This document shows, one piece after another, positions 25,525 through 36,496 of a DNA stretch of 64,000 bases. The DNA comes from Malus domestica (taxonomy: Eukaryota; Streptophyta; Magnoliopsida; Rosales; Rosaceae), in the NCBI RefSeq assembly GCF_042453785.1, contig NC_091674.1:9044001-9108000 (forward strand), written 5' to 3'. Both the position numbers and the translations under genes were made by a program. Each line of letters begins with the position of its first letter. Within the stretch, counting starts at the first letter, position 1. The notes beneath the pieces are model-generated. The model was given only the letters and a program-made list of their open reading frames with translations, was not told the origin of the DNA and made no database searches.

Positions 25525-28500
25525 ATAGGACCGTGTCAAACGCCCTTTTTTCCTTGGAACTTCCTGAGGTGGACGACTTGTAGTGCTGAATCTAGCACAA
25601 CGTCTTGAGGTTGCGTCTTCGGTTATCTGATTGAACGTCGGTGTAGTTGGTTAGAAAGAGAAATTTATGCTGTTCTTAAACATACATCAGTAATATCTGC
25701 ATATATATCATTTGCGTTGTGATTTTGTATTTCAGTGAAGATTATAAATTGAAATTGTGTTCATCTAAGAGAATTGATTGTGTTGGTATAATTTTGTGAA
25801 TCTGTTCGATTTCACTGCGTTAGCTGCTGATTGTCTACTTTTTGATTGGCAAAATTTGTTTCAGATGCAGTGGAGTTATGAAGTTTCACTAGAAAAAACT
25901 GAAATTGTGTGTATTTTCTCTACAAAACTTAAATTATTGGTTTGTGTATTGAAAAGGTTAGGGAATTAATTCTCCCACTCTCATTTTTCTTCCCTTCACA
26001 CTTTGTTGATTTCTAGCATTTAAATTGGATAACTTAGAGAAAAGTGTGAGACACAAATAAACGAGGGTGTGCAGAATCATTTCCTAAATTATTATTCAAA
26101 AATGCTTTTGTTGATGTAATAACGGAATATCCTTTTCGAAAAAGAAAAAAAAGTATAACGGAATCTCTTTGGACTTTACACATATGAAATGTCGTATGAA
26201 CTTATTCATTTTTTTTAATTGTCATGTGAATTAAAAATTTTGGCTAGTACAAACCGAAACTTCTGGCTGGTAAAAAGAACATGCGTAGTTCTTTTCAAAA
26301 AACTTATTGTCAACTACTAAAAATGCCATTAGGCTCACAAACATGAATTTTAACTAATCGCAAGATTTGAGAATTCAACAGTGTCATTCATGTCCCTAAA
26401 GAGAGAGAGTTGAGATGTCTGAAATAACTTTGAACTTTTCAAAAGAAAATTTTTATTTGAACCCAACATTTCTCTTTCTAAACACAACTTATAATACTTT
26501 TTATTTTGAAATCCCTGTTTTACCCCATATACTAAATGAGTTTAGAAAGAAATGGCCGAAAAAATCCCATTAGTGAAAGTATCTCTAATTACCTCATCCC
26601 CCCTCCACGAAAACACCCTCGACCGCCTAAACCTTTTGTCATTCCTATTGAATGATTTAAACTCATTGAGTTTCAACCTCAAATTGGTTTATCACAAAAT
26701 AGTTGAATTTTGTGAAAAGGAAGAATGAAGAATTAGGATTCTGCACACATACTCATTGAACTAGTTTTAATGGTTATTAGATGATATCTCTTAATTGATT
26801 TATCATTATGGTGCTGAAGTATTGCCTCTATATTATAGTGGATGAGATTTGGGTTTGTGAGTGGTGGGGAGGTGCGAGTGGCGTGGCTGGGTTGTTGGTA
26901 AGGGGGTGAAGAACATTGGACGTTTTGGGTTTGGAGAGGTAGGGGTGGTGTGGGATGACTTTGGCTGGGTTTCTTTTTCGTTTTCTTCTTTTTCATTCTA
27001 AACCCATTTTCTATGGAAGTAAAACAAAGATTTCAAAGTAAAAAAGTTACAAGTTTGGTTTAGAAAGAAAATTTTGGGTCCAAATTAAATTTCACTTTCC
27101 AAAATAATCTTGAAGGGGATATGAATTGAAATGTCCAAAATAACCTTGAAAATAAGTCATGTGCAAAGTAATGTCATATGACTTATTTTGGATGAAAAAC
27201 TTAATGGAGTTATAGTGAAATAACAAATTAATGATTTAGAAAAATTGATATACCAAATCTCGTGAATTGTAGTTCATATGACAAACTGAAGAAAATATAT
27301 AACTTCATATGACATTTTTAAAATTTTCCCTAGTCTAATTAGTAGTTTGGGCTTTGAATCAAGTTGGGAAGGATATCCCTAAATGAAATTGGACACGTAA
27401 GCTCCTATTGTGACATTTATTTAACATGACTTGAATTTTAAATAACTTATTTAACGGTATTCTTCTTCACTTATAAATGAAAAAAAGATAAAGACACTTA
27501 GACAATATTTTCAGGTCTTATTTTTTTACTGTGTGAATGTGAAATGTAAAAAACTATATTTACATCTCATTTTGCGTTTCCGAGAGAAGTGAATGTGGAT
27601 TCTACTCTAATGGAGGAAATGTAAATTTGATATCTCATTATTTTTCTCTGTATAACTCAAGGAGCTCACCTTCTAAGAGCAACTCCACCCCCACTAAGGT
27701 AATTACTGCTTGGGCTATTAAGCAAATACAATTACTGTTTTAGTGAACAGTAACTGCTCTAGTGCATCTCCACCCTTAAAAAGTAGTAGGATTCTTTCCC
27801 CTCACATTCTCTCCCTTTCTCTCTTACTTTCGTCTTTGACTCTCTTTGTGTGTAAAGAAGTCAACACAAAATGTTGATGTGGTTTAATTATGATCATTCA
27901 AATAGGAGGAGAGGAAATAGGAGGGGAATTTAGACTACCTACGTTAGAGAGGAGAGAATCCTACTCTTGTAAAAATAAAAAAAAATAAAAAAAAGATGTT
28001 TATTTTACATTTTTATTTACATTTCTAATGAGAATAAATATTTTACATCTTTTCATTTGAACAACTTCCGGCCAACCAAAACTATAAAATGTCCATGTAA
28101 AAGCATTTTGCGTTGAAGATGCTCTTAATGATAACGAAATGCTCTTAATGATCTTAGATAGAGATGTAAACCTTTATTGTTTGTCAATGAGATTTATAAC
28201 TTAGGCGGTCCTAAGCATGAACCCCCACACTACCACATTTCGAAGTGGCCCCAACAATGTAATCCTATGCACTACGACATTTCGGAGTGGCCCCAACAAT
28301 GTGATCCTTCCACTCTTTTTAAAAGGGGTCCCAAACAATAGGCTTGGCAATTCCTGACACGACCTGATAACCCGACACGACCTGACATGAAATTAATAAG
28401 TGTTCGGGTCGACACGATAACGAATCGAATCATTATCGGGTAACTCAATAAGCACCTGTTAAGATAACGAGTTGGTTCGGGTTTACACATGGGTAACACG

Positions 28501-28560
28501 ATACACGATAAGCAAAATATTAATTTTATAATTTTATAACACTAAAAAAATACTATAATA

Positions 28561-28582
28561 ATTATATATATATATATATATA
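28561..28582. repeat. (TA)n microsatellite
   Basis: Simple TA repeat at the left margin of the satellite; a second run is at 28690-28709. Confidence 0.9.
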
Positions 28583-28719
28583 TTAAATTAAATATTAAAA
28601 ATTGGTGACCATTGGATCGGCTTAAAAATACATACCATTCAATTTCTTAAGTGTTATATGTACAAAATAAATACATTTAAATCTACATAATATATATATA
28701 TATATATATACTATTGAAC

Positions 28720-30755
28720 TTGATGGGATACGAATTTTATGAAACTAATTTCAATGATCCAACCGTCAAACTTATTTGTATATGCTTCGAGATTGCATCA
28801 GCAAAAAATCGCAAAAAACCGCAAAAAACAAACATTCAGAGATCAAGTAACGGGACAAACTTTTCGACGGTTATCAACGAAAAATCACTATTTAACGGTT
28901 ATTTTAACTCTGATTTTGATGATTTTTTATAGCTACACTCATTGACCCTATATGAATACAATGAATTAACTCGATCTTCAATTTAAAATATTTACATTAG
29001 TGGATACCACAAAATCTTATGTTATACTTAATGAAAGTTTGAATAAACTCTCAAGTGTTAGTTCATCTATTGTTTAGATGAGATACGCATTATACGAAAC
29101 TAGTTTCAACGATCCAACCGTCAAACATGTTTGTATATACTTTGAGATTGCATACGCCAAAAATTGGAAAAAATAAATATTCAGAGATCAAGTAACAGGA
29201 CAAAACTTTTCGACGGTTATCAACGGAAAATCATAATTTAACGGTTATTTTAACTCTGATTTTGATGATTTTTTACAGCTATACTCATTGACCTTATATG
29301 AATACAATGAATGAACTCGATCTTCAATTTAAAATATATACATTGGTGGATACCACAAAATCTTATGTTATACTTAATGAAAGTTTGAATAAACTCTCAA
29401 GTGTTAGTTCATCTATTGTTTAGATGTGATACGCATTATACGAAACTAGTTTCAACGATCCAACCGTCAAACATGTTTGTATATACTTTGAGATCGCATA
29501 CACCAAAAATTGCAAAAAATCAATATTCAGAGATCAAGTAACAGGACAAAACTTTTCGACGGTTATCAACGGAAAATCACAATTTAACGGTTATTTTAAC
29601 TCTGATTTTGATGATTTTTTACAGCTATACTCCTTGACCTTATATGAATACAATAAATGAATTCGATCTTCAATTTAAAATATTAACACTAGTGGATACC
29701 ACAAAATCTTATGTTATACTTAATGAAAGTATAAATAAACTTCAAGTGTTAGTGAATCTATTGTTTTGATGGGAAACGCATTCTACAAAACTAGTTTCAA
29801 CGATCCAACCGTCAAACATGTTTGTATATACTTCGAGATCGCATACGACAAAATTTGCAGAAAACAAACATTTAGAAATCAAGTAATGGGACAAAACTTT
29901 TCGATGGTTATCAACGAAAAATCACTATTTAACGGTTATTTTAACTCCGATTTTGATGATTTTTTTATAGTTACACTCCTTGACCCTATATGAATACAAT
30001 GAATGAACTCGAGCTTCAATTTAAAATATTTATACTAGTAAATACCACAAAATCTTATGTTATACTTAATGAAAGTATGAATAAACTCGTAAGTGTTAGT
30101 GAATCTATTGTTTTGATGGGAAACGCATTCTACGAAACTAGTTTTAATGATCTAACCGTCAAATATGTTTGTATATACTTCGAGATCGCATACGCCAAAA
30201 ATTGCAAAAAACAAACATTCAGAGATCAAGTAACGGGACAAAACTTTTTGACGGTTATCAACGAAAAATCACAATTTAACGGTTATTTTAACTTCGATTT
30301 TGATGATTTTTTTACAGCTACACTTCTTGATCCTATATGAATACAACGAATGAATTCGATCTTCAATTTAAAATATTTACACTAGTGAATACCATAAAAT
30401 CTTATGTTATACTTAATGAAAGTATAAATAAACTCAAGTGTTAGTGAATCTATCGTTTTGATGGGATACGCATTCTACGAAACTAATTTCAACGATCCAA
30501 TTGTCAAATTTGTTTGTATATGCTTCAAGATCGTATATGTAAAAAATCGCAAAAACAAACATTCATAGATCAAGTACCGGGACAAAACTTTTCTACAGCT
30601 ATCAACTAAATATCATGATTTAACGATTATTTTAACTCCGGTTTTGATGATTTTTTTTACAGCTACACTCTTTGACCCTATATGAATACAATGAATGAAT
30701 TCGATCTTCAATTTAAAATATTTACATTATTGGATACCACAAAATCTTATGTCAT
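28720..30755 (+). repeat. Tandem satellite, about six units of 343-358 bp
   Basis: Units begin with GATGGGATACGC or a close variant at 28720, 29078, 29425, 29768, 30115 and 30459. Each holds GATCCAACCGTCAAAC, CGGGACAAAAC, TTTAACGGTTATTTTAAC and CTTATGTTATACTTAATGAAAG in the same order. Units 2 and 3 are nearly identical, as are 4 and 5, while 1 and 6 are more divergent, as expected of homogenisation by unequal exchange. A frame of about 70 codons stays open in several units, but the period is not a multiple of three and the product has no known domain. Confidence 0.9.
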
Positions 30756-31081
30756 GATGATTGATGAAAATTAAGGATTTTGTAAAAGGAATAACATGCA
30801 AGCTTTGAGTTCCATTGGTAAGGTTTAAACTTTTGAGAAAGACTTCACAACATTGAAAACAAAAGCTCTTTCATTTTGCATGTCCTTACATATTTAATAT
30901 TTTGTAATAGATTAGTAGTGTATGGATGTTTGTTTATTAGGCTCTTATTTTCGAGTGTGGATGTAGTACTTAAACGACAACTGTGTTTTAATGTTTTGAA
31001 GTAATATTTATGTGGCAATGTGTGGTATGTGCAAATTTAAGAAAACAAAATATTTTTCTTAATGGGTCGGGTCACTTTACC

Positions 31082-31370
31082 TGTCACATCCCGGCTCAAG
31101 GTGGACCACTTCCCGGGCCTGCTTCACCACCGTAGCACGATATTGTCTGCTTTGGGTCCCGTCCACGCCCTCACGGTTTTGTTTTTGGGAACTCACGAGC
31201 AACATCCCAGTGGGTCACCCATCATGGGAGTGCCCTAACCCCCTTCTCGCTTAACTTTGGAGTTCCAACGGAACCCAAAGCCAGTGAGCTCCCAAAAGGT
31301 CTCGTGCTGCTAGGTAGGGATGAAAAAATACATTTAAGGATCACTCCCTTGGGCGATGTGGGATGTCACA
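31082..31370 (-). mobile_element. Cassandra TRIM solo LTR with 5S-rRNA-like core
   Basis: 289 bp with perfect 5-bp duplication TTACC (31077-31081, 31371-31375). On the minus strand it starts TGTGACATCCCACATCG and ends GGGATGTGACA. The middle, read on the minus strand, carries 5S rRNA motifs: AACTCCAAAGTTAAGCG, then GATGGGTGACCCACTGGGA. This combination defines Cassandra retrotransposons, whose LTRs embed a 5S promoter region. There is no second LTR, so it is solo. It is nested in the hAT-like element. Confidence 0.9.
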
Positions 31371-31492
31371 TTACCCGTTGGATAAAGTGACCCGACCTGT
31401 TAAGGACCCGTTAAGATAACGAGTGTGACACGACACGACCCGTTTGCCAGGCTTACCTCTCAACAAGGGAAAACATTAATACCATCATCCAA

Positions 31493-31662
31493 TTTTTTTT
31501 TTTTAACAAATGATATTATCTACACTAAGGGAAAAGGGATGAGCTTAGCTTCACAATGAGTTAGCAATAATGTGGTTTAAATTTGTTTTCGGTGAAAATC
31601 GAGCCGAAGACCTCTCACTTACGAGTGAAGAAGAATATCACTAGACTGTAGTACTAAGTGAC
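31493..31662 (-). repeat. SINE
   Basis: 170-bp insertion in unit B, absent from unit A. Flanked by ACCATCATCCAA (31481-31492) and ACCATTATCCAA (31663-31674). It has a T-run at its left end, meaning a poly-A tail on the minus strand. On that strand GGCTCGATTTTCACC resembles a B box. Confidence 0.8.
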
Positions 31663-31717
31663 ACCATTATCCAAGTTTTAAGCACAAACTAATATTCCCA
31701 ACATTCATCTGTGCAAC

Positions 31718-31930
31718 CACAACAAATGGTCCAGTAGTAAGGGTCCAAACTGCGGCTCCCTAATAAACAAAAAAAATGTAGGAGGTCTCGGGTTTGATGT
31801 TCCCAGCTGGTGAGTCTGCTTAACTGTGGCCATGAGCAGGGTGAAATTCCCTATAGCCTCTCTGAGCCTGGAAGGGGTGGATAATTGTGATTTGCCACTA
31901 GTTGTCCCTTTTAATAAAAAAACAACAAAA
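31718..31930 (+). repeat. SINE of a second family
   Basis: 213 bp flanked by 17-bp duplications, ACATTCATCTGTGCAAC and ACATTCATTTGTGCAAC. It has a B-box-like CTCGGGTTTGATGTTCCC and an A-rich tail. Unit A has a single copy of the target. A 5'-truncated relative lies at 55335-55445. Confidence 0.8.
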
Positions 31931-32149
31931 ACATTCATTTGTGCAACTGTGACACAGTCATGTAGTATTATCAGTTGACTTTATATTACAACAGGTGTAT
32001 ACAAACTCTATTTTAATCCCTAAAAAAATCACTTTTTTAATAATATTGTATGTAAGATGAAAAACTAAAAATAGTCATTTGACTTGTATCCACGTCAACT
32101 TATATATTCCAAGTCAAATTTGATTTTGATTTTTTTTTTTATGAATTTA

Positions 32150-33258
32150 GGGTAAATTACACAGTAGCCCCTCAGGTTTTGAGATTTATTACAACCCCAT
32201 ACAACAACTTTAAAACATTTCACTTTCATACCTCAAGTACTATTTTATTTCAATATAATACATCCGTTAGATTTTCCATCCATTAATCCGTTAAATGTTG
32301 ACGTGGCTGCCACATTTGTGCCACATGGCTACCAAATATCTGCCATGTGGCAAAAAAAAATAATTTTTTCATTTTTTTAAAAAAACCTGAATTTTCTCAA
32401 CCAAAAAAAAAAAAAAAATGAAACCCACATCTGCAACCAGTGATCAAAAGGAGGAAAAGAAGGAGAAGAAGGAGGAAAAGAAAGAAAAAAAAAAATTTTG
32501 TCCCTCCCCCAACGACCAGAAGAAGAAGAAGAAGAAGAAGAAGAAGAAGAAAGAAGAAGAACCCCCTCCCGTCCCCCCCTCGTGCCCAGCGACCCTCCCC
32601 CCACCCCAACCCAGCTCCCTTCCTCCCTCTTTTTCTTCTTCTTCTTCTTGCAGATCTGGGTTTTTTTTTTTTTTTTTTTTTATTTTCTTCCTCCGACGAC
32701 CCTCCTCCTGTCCCCCCCGGGGCCCAGCGACCCTCCCCCCACCTCGACCCAGCTCCCTTCCTCCCTCTTCTTCTTCTTCTTCTTCTTGTAGATCTGGGTT
32801 TCTATTTTTTTTTCTTCCTCCGACGACCTTCCTCCCGTCTCCCCCCCCCCTCCCGCGCCCAGCGACCCTCCCCCCACCCCGATCTCTTCTTCCTCTTCTT
32901 CTTCTTCCTCTTCCTCTTCTTCTTGCAGTGGGTTTCTATTTTTTTTTCTTTTTCTTTCTTCCTCCCTCCTCTTCTTCTTCTTGCAGATGTGGGTTTCAAA
33001 TTTTTTTTTGTTGAGAAAATTCAGGTTTTTTAAAAAAATTTAAAAATTATTTTATTTGCCATGTGGCAGACATTTGGCAGCCACGTGACATATATGTGGC
33101 AGCCATGTCAGCATTTAACATATCAATTGATGGAAAATGTAACAGATGTATTATTTTGAAATAAAATAGTACTTAATGTATGAAAGTGAAATGTTTTAAA
33201 GATGTTGTAAGGAATTGAAATAGACCCTAAACCTGAGGTATGAAAATGTAATTTACCC
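32150..33258. mobile_element. Mutator-like (MULE) non-autonomous element
   Basis: 1109 bp with inverted repeats of about 200 bp starting GGGTAAATTACA. It is flanked by a perfect 9-bp duplication ATGAATTTA (32141-32149, 33259-33267); unit A has one uninterrupted ATGAATTTATTATAT. The interior has three to four imperfect copies of a unit of about 130 bp built from TTC/CCT runs, CCAGCGACCCTCC and GCAGATCTGGG. Open frames there are low-complexity and not genes. Confidence 0.85.
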
Positions 33259-33514
33259 ATGAATTTATTATATGTTTAGTTTGCCTATATACCCTTAGGT
33301 ACAATTATTTTAATGTTTCGACATTATTTACTATTCACTTCTCAAATTTATCGGTTACAATACAAGTTTCTCCATTCCGGCATTAATGAAGTTTTTTCAT
33401 TAACTGGCGATTAGTTCATACAATCTTTTTGTCCTTCGGGTCTTCAGTAAACCAATCCATCCATTCTGAGGTAAGTTATGCAAAATTGTAAAAATAATAA
33501 TTCTTTATTAGGGA

Positions 33515-34126
33515 TGGACGCACACCTTAATATCGTTTTGGCCATTTCCAAATATTGGCAGGCCTGATATTGATGGAGCTGAAGAAATTGGAGTTGAAGA
33601 GATTGCTGTGGAACCGCTATTGGCCGAAAAACAATCTAGGAGGCCAAAGTCTAAGAGGATGAAATCACTTGGCCAACAATCAAGGCCGATAACATTTGGA
33701 AGGTGTCATCGACTTGGTCGGCATAATTCCCTCACATGTGAAATCCAAATTTGAGAGTTTATATTTTTAATTCATCTTGGCGCTAACATATATATATATT
33801 TTTTTAAGTAATCTTAGAACTAGTTTGAGATTGTTTAATTTTTTTTTAAAAGAAGCTTTTTAAAAAGTTGGGCCATAAATTGTGTTCAATAAATAAAATA
33901 AAAAGTCCTTTTTTTTTTCTTTTAAAATTATGGGTCAAAATAGCAGAAAGCAAAAGCAGGTTTACCCCGATTTAGTTTTCAATGAAATGGTGTTTCATTT
34001 TGGTCATCTAAACCTATTGAACTGTACCTACAAAAGTATATTATCAACTCGTACCAAATTTATCGGACCTAAACTACATAACGTATTTAATAGAAATCAT
34101 AGTCTAATTGATTGTACGAAACTAAC
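33515..34126. other. Intergenic, with the MULE fragment only
   Basis: AT-rich. Apart from the transposase-tail remnant at 33563-33754 I see no gene or bounded element. Confidence 0.5.
33563..33754 (+). pseudogene. C-terminal fragment of a MULE-type transposase
   Basis: An in-frame 63-codon stretch ending at TGA. Two RRPKSKR-type basic runs precede a degenerate zinc-knuckle-like tail (GRCHRLGRHNSLTC). Such a tail follows the SWIM finger in plant Mutator-like transposases. The preceding GGCAG could be an acceptor site. No upstream transposase core is found, so this is a remnant. Assignment rests on the tail motif only. Confidence 0.4.
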
Positions 34127-34770
34127 TGTAGATATCGAAATTTCAGTGAAATAAATGTTGACCAATGCATTAAAATTACAACCTTTATTCATTTCACCTA
34201 CAACCTCCACTCATTTCACCAACATCATACACTCACTTCACCTACAACATCCACTTACTTCACCAAAAAAATGGATGGTGATTCATTCTCAAAGCTTATA
34301 AATAGGCTTCTCCATCAAGGGATAGAAAACGAGGAGAGATCACACTAAAACCTTGAAGCTTTGAAACTCTAAAGCTCTAAAGCTCTAAAGCAAATCCTGA
34401 AGGATCAAGAAAGCCTTCTTCGTTCTTCGTCAAATCCTCCTTCAAGATCAAGCCCTAACGGCCCTTAAGGAACTTCCACCAAATCCTCCTTCAAGATCAA
34501 GCCCCAATGACCATTGAAGAACTTTCACCAATTCAAAGTCAAGCCCCAACGGCTCCTTGAAGAAAGTGTTCATCGTTCATCACATGTTCATCATAAGATC
34601 AAGCCTCAAAGGCCCTGGGATCAACATCACAATGCATAAATTTACACATTACGAAGATCGAATCAGAGGCTAAGTTTGTAGAGGAGATTGTAACCCTTAA
34701 ATCATTAATACAAATATTATTTTGTACACGTGTTCTTGTCTCATTCATTGCAGGAATTTCTGTGTTTACA
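34127..34770 (+). mobile_element. Solo LTR (Gypsy-like)
   Basis: 644 bp with ends TGTAGATATCG and GTGTTTACA and a perfect 5-bp duplication CTAAC (34122-34126, 34771-34775). A TATA box (CTTATAAATAGG) is at about 34298, followed by short AAGATCAAGCCC-type direct repeats. A TTCATTGCAG-like sequence is near the end. No internal region. Confidence 0.8.
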
Positions 34771-35036
34771 CTAACATACCTAATTGAATACATACTCAAT
34801 TGAAATTAGAGCCTAATTGATTGTACAATACTAACATACTTAATTGAAATTAGAGCCTAATTTACCGTATTAAAACTGGCGGACCTAAACTAATACAGGA
34901 TACCTAATTGTTATTTACAACACATAACCAAACGTATTGAATCAACCGAGCCTAACCGACCGTGCCAAAAAGTCAAAAGAGTGCTTCACCAACATATATT
35001 ATGATGCTGAAAGTGAAAGGTGCCTGGAGATCTCAA

Positions 35037-35230
35037 GAATGGAATTGCATCCTCTCCTAGATCAAGATTCTCCTGATCCAATAACACGGGATTTTGATCC
35101 AACGGTTACAAAGGGGGTCTCTTTGAAAGTTATAATAATTGTAGTTGTTGGATCAAAATCTAATGGCTCGTGTTAGTGGGTCAGGAAGATCCTAATCTCC
35201 TGCTCATGAGAGGATCCAATTCCCTCAAAA
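35037..35230. repeat. Hairpin MITE
   Basis: Inverted arms GGAATTGCATCCTCTC and, from the right, GGGAATTGGATCCTCTC. Arms continue into TTTTGATCCAAC and its partner. The 79-codon frame at 34937-35176 is formed by this hairpin and is not a gene. Confidence 0.65.
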
Positions 35231-35249
35231 ATGATTATTATTATTTATA

Positions 35250-35392
35250 GGTGTGCTATTTACACGCATTTTTTATTTCATACCAATCTTCTTAATTTTT
35301 GGTCGTCGGATCGACTGAATTAAAGAAGATCAAAAGATAAAATTAACAAGAGACGAGTGAGAAGTAAAAATGAATGTATAGAAAACACACCC
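35250..35392. repeat. Short hairpin MITE
   Basis: Ends GGTGTGCTATTTACACGC and, inverted, GGGTGTGTTTTCTATACA. Same family as 23884-24038. Confidence 0.6.
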
Positions 35393-35399
35393 TATTATT

Positions 35400-36349
35400 T
35401 AATAAGAGGATTACTCAGGGAACGAAAATATGAAAATTATTTTTAGGAATTAATCAACTGAAAAGAGAAAAAAAAAGAATTTTCCAGAAACTGCGAAAAT
35501 TTGTAAAAGAAAAAGGGAAAGTTGATTAAGGTACAATCACATAATTGAGTTCCCGCTTTTACGTTCGCATGTTTTGAATTATGGGTGATAATAAATTTAT
35601 CTTTACGTTTTTTACATTTTGATGATAGAGGTTACATTGTAGAAAATAAAGATGACATTTCTTATTAATAGTGATAAAATATCTGGTATTGTTACAAATG
35701 ATATGTCATAGTGTATTAAAATAAAGAATTTTTCTAGATATGGAAAACCGTTCAGGTTATATTTTAAACATAATCTTATTTACATCCTGATATCTAAAAG
35801 TCCCTTATTAATATTACATCTAACACCAACTGATATTATAACACGTGAATTAGTAACACTATAATAAACATGTGAATTAGCAACGTCGTACCATAATTTG
35901 TATCAACCTTTTAAAGCTCTCTTCCACGATCCTTCAAGCAAAATATAAACGGGAAAATAAATATCGTTTAGTCATTTAATTATAACAAAAACGTAAGGTG
36001 AAAAATAAGTAAAGGGGGAAGGTAGACATTTCTCGTTTATCAAATTTCACATCGACTGTCACCGAGAAGTTTGTATAAAAATGCAAATCTTGCAAAGCAC
36101 TTTCCACAGCACGGTTAACCTGATTTCATCAAACCTCAAATAAACTTCACTTTCAGTCGACAATATCTGGACTAAACCAGTAATAACCACCGCGGTTCGA
36201 AGAGTTTTACTTCGAACGAACCGGATAGACCGGAAATACATTGGTTCTATGAATAATTAGGATAGATTCTGGTACAAAGAAGTTGCTTGAATACATAATA
36301 ATACACCACCACAGTGGATTCTCTTTCTTTCTCTAATACAACACCACAA

Positions 36350-36394
<45 letters not shown>

Positions 36395-36490
36395 CCCTAA
36401 AACAATAACAATATTCACTAAGAATCTATGCGCACATAATCTCACTAACTACTTGAGCCTTCAAAGACGAAGAATTTGGTAAATGCCAAG
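35400..36490. other. Intergenic and 3' flank of the transporter gene
   Basis: AT-rich with no supported gene. It contains a CT microsatellite at 36354-36391. The part next to 36497 should include the transporter 3' UTR. Confidence 0.5.
36354..36391. repeat. (CT)n microsatellite
   Basis: Uninterrupted CT repeat of about 18 units just downstream of the transporter stop codon. Confidence 0.95.
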
Positions 36491-36496
36491 GATCAC

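Larger units (their letters stand above)
28339..31455. mobile_element. hAT-like non-autonomous element carrying a satellite array
   Basis: 3117-bp insertion in unit B; unit A has the intact target (GATCCCTCTCAACAAGG). Ends TAGGCTTGGCA and, inverted, TAAGCCTGGCA fit the hAT terminus pattern. The right flank CCTCTCAA and left flank CCAAACAA fit an 8-bp target duplication, the left copy mutated at three bases. Both ends are rich in GACACGACC and GGGTCG motifs. Inside are a (TA)n run, six tandem units of about 347 bp and a Cassandra solo LTR. No transposase is visible. Confidence 0.75.
25064..33514 (+). repeat. Tandem segmental duplication, unit B
   Basis: Second copy of the segment starting in the last intron of the Ca2+-ATPase. 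It is longer than unit A because of later insertions: a hAT-like element at 28339-31455, two SINEs at 31493 and 31718, a MULE at 32150-33258, and smaller non-shared stretches near 25925-26275 and 27685-27995. About 22 bases at 25041-25063 separate the units. The end (33500-33514) matches the end of unit A at 25026-25040. Apart from the terminal-exon copy it holds no gene I can support. Confidence 0.9.

Noticed and set aside
28720-30755. Regular array considered as CRISPR-like or a repeat-protein gene
   Set aside because: Units are about 347 bp with no spacer pattern, the window is plant nuclear DNA, and the period is not a multiple of three.
31185-31280. A 5S rRNA gene
   Set aside because: Only part of 5S is present, and it lies within a 289-bp element with LTR ends and target duplication, so it is Cassandra, not a ribosomal gene.
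32397-33033. Open frames of up to 198 codons on both strands
   Set aside because: They encode runs of Lys/Glu, Phe, Pro or Ser from GAA/TTC and CCT repeats inside the MULE; no domain and several overlapping frames are equally open.
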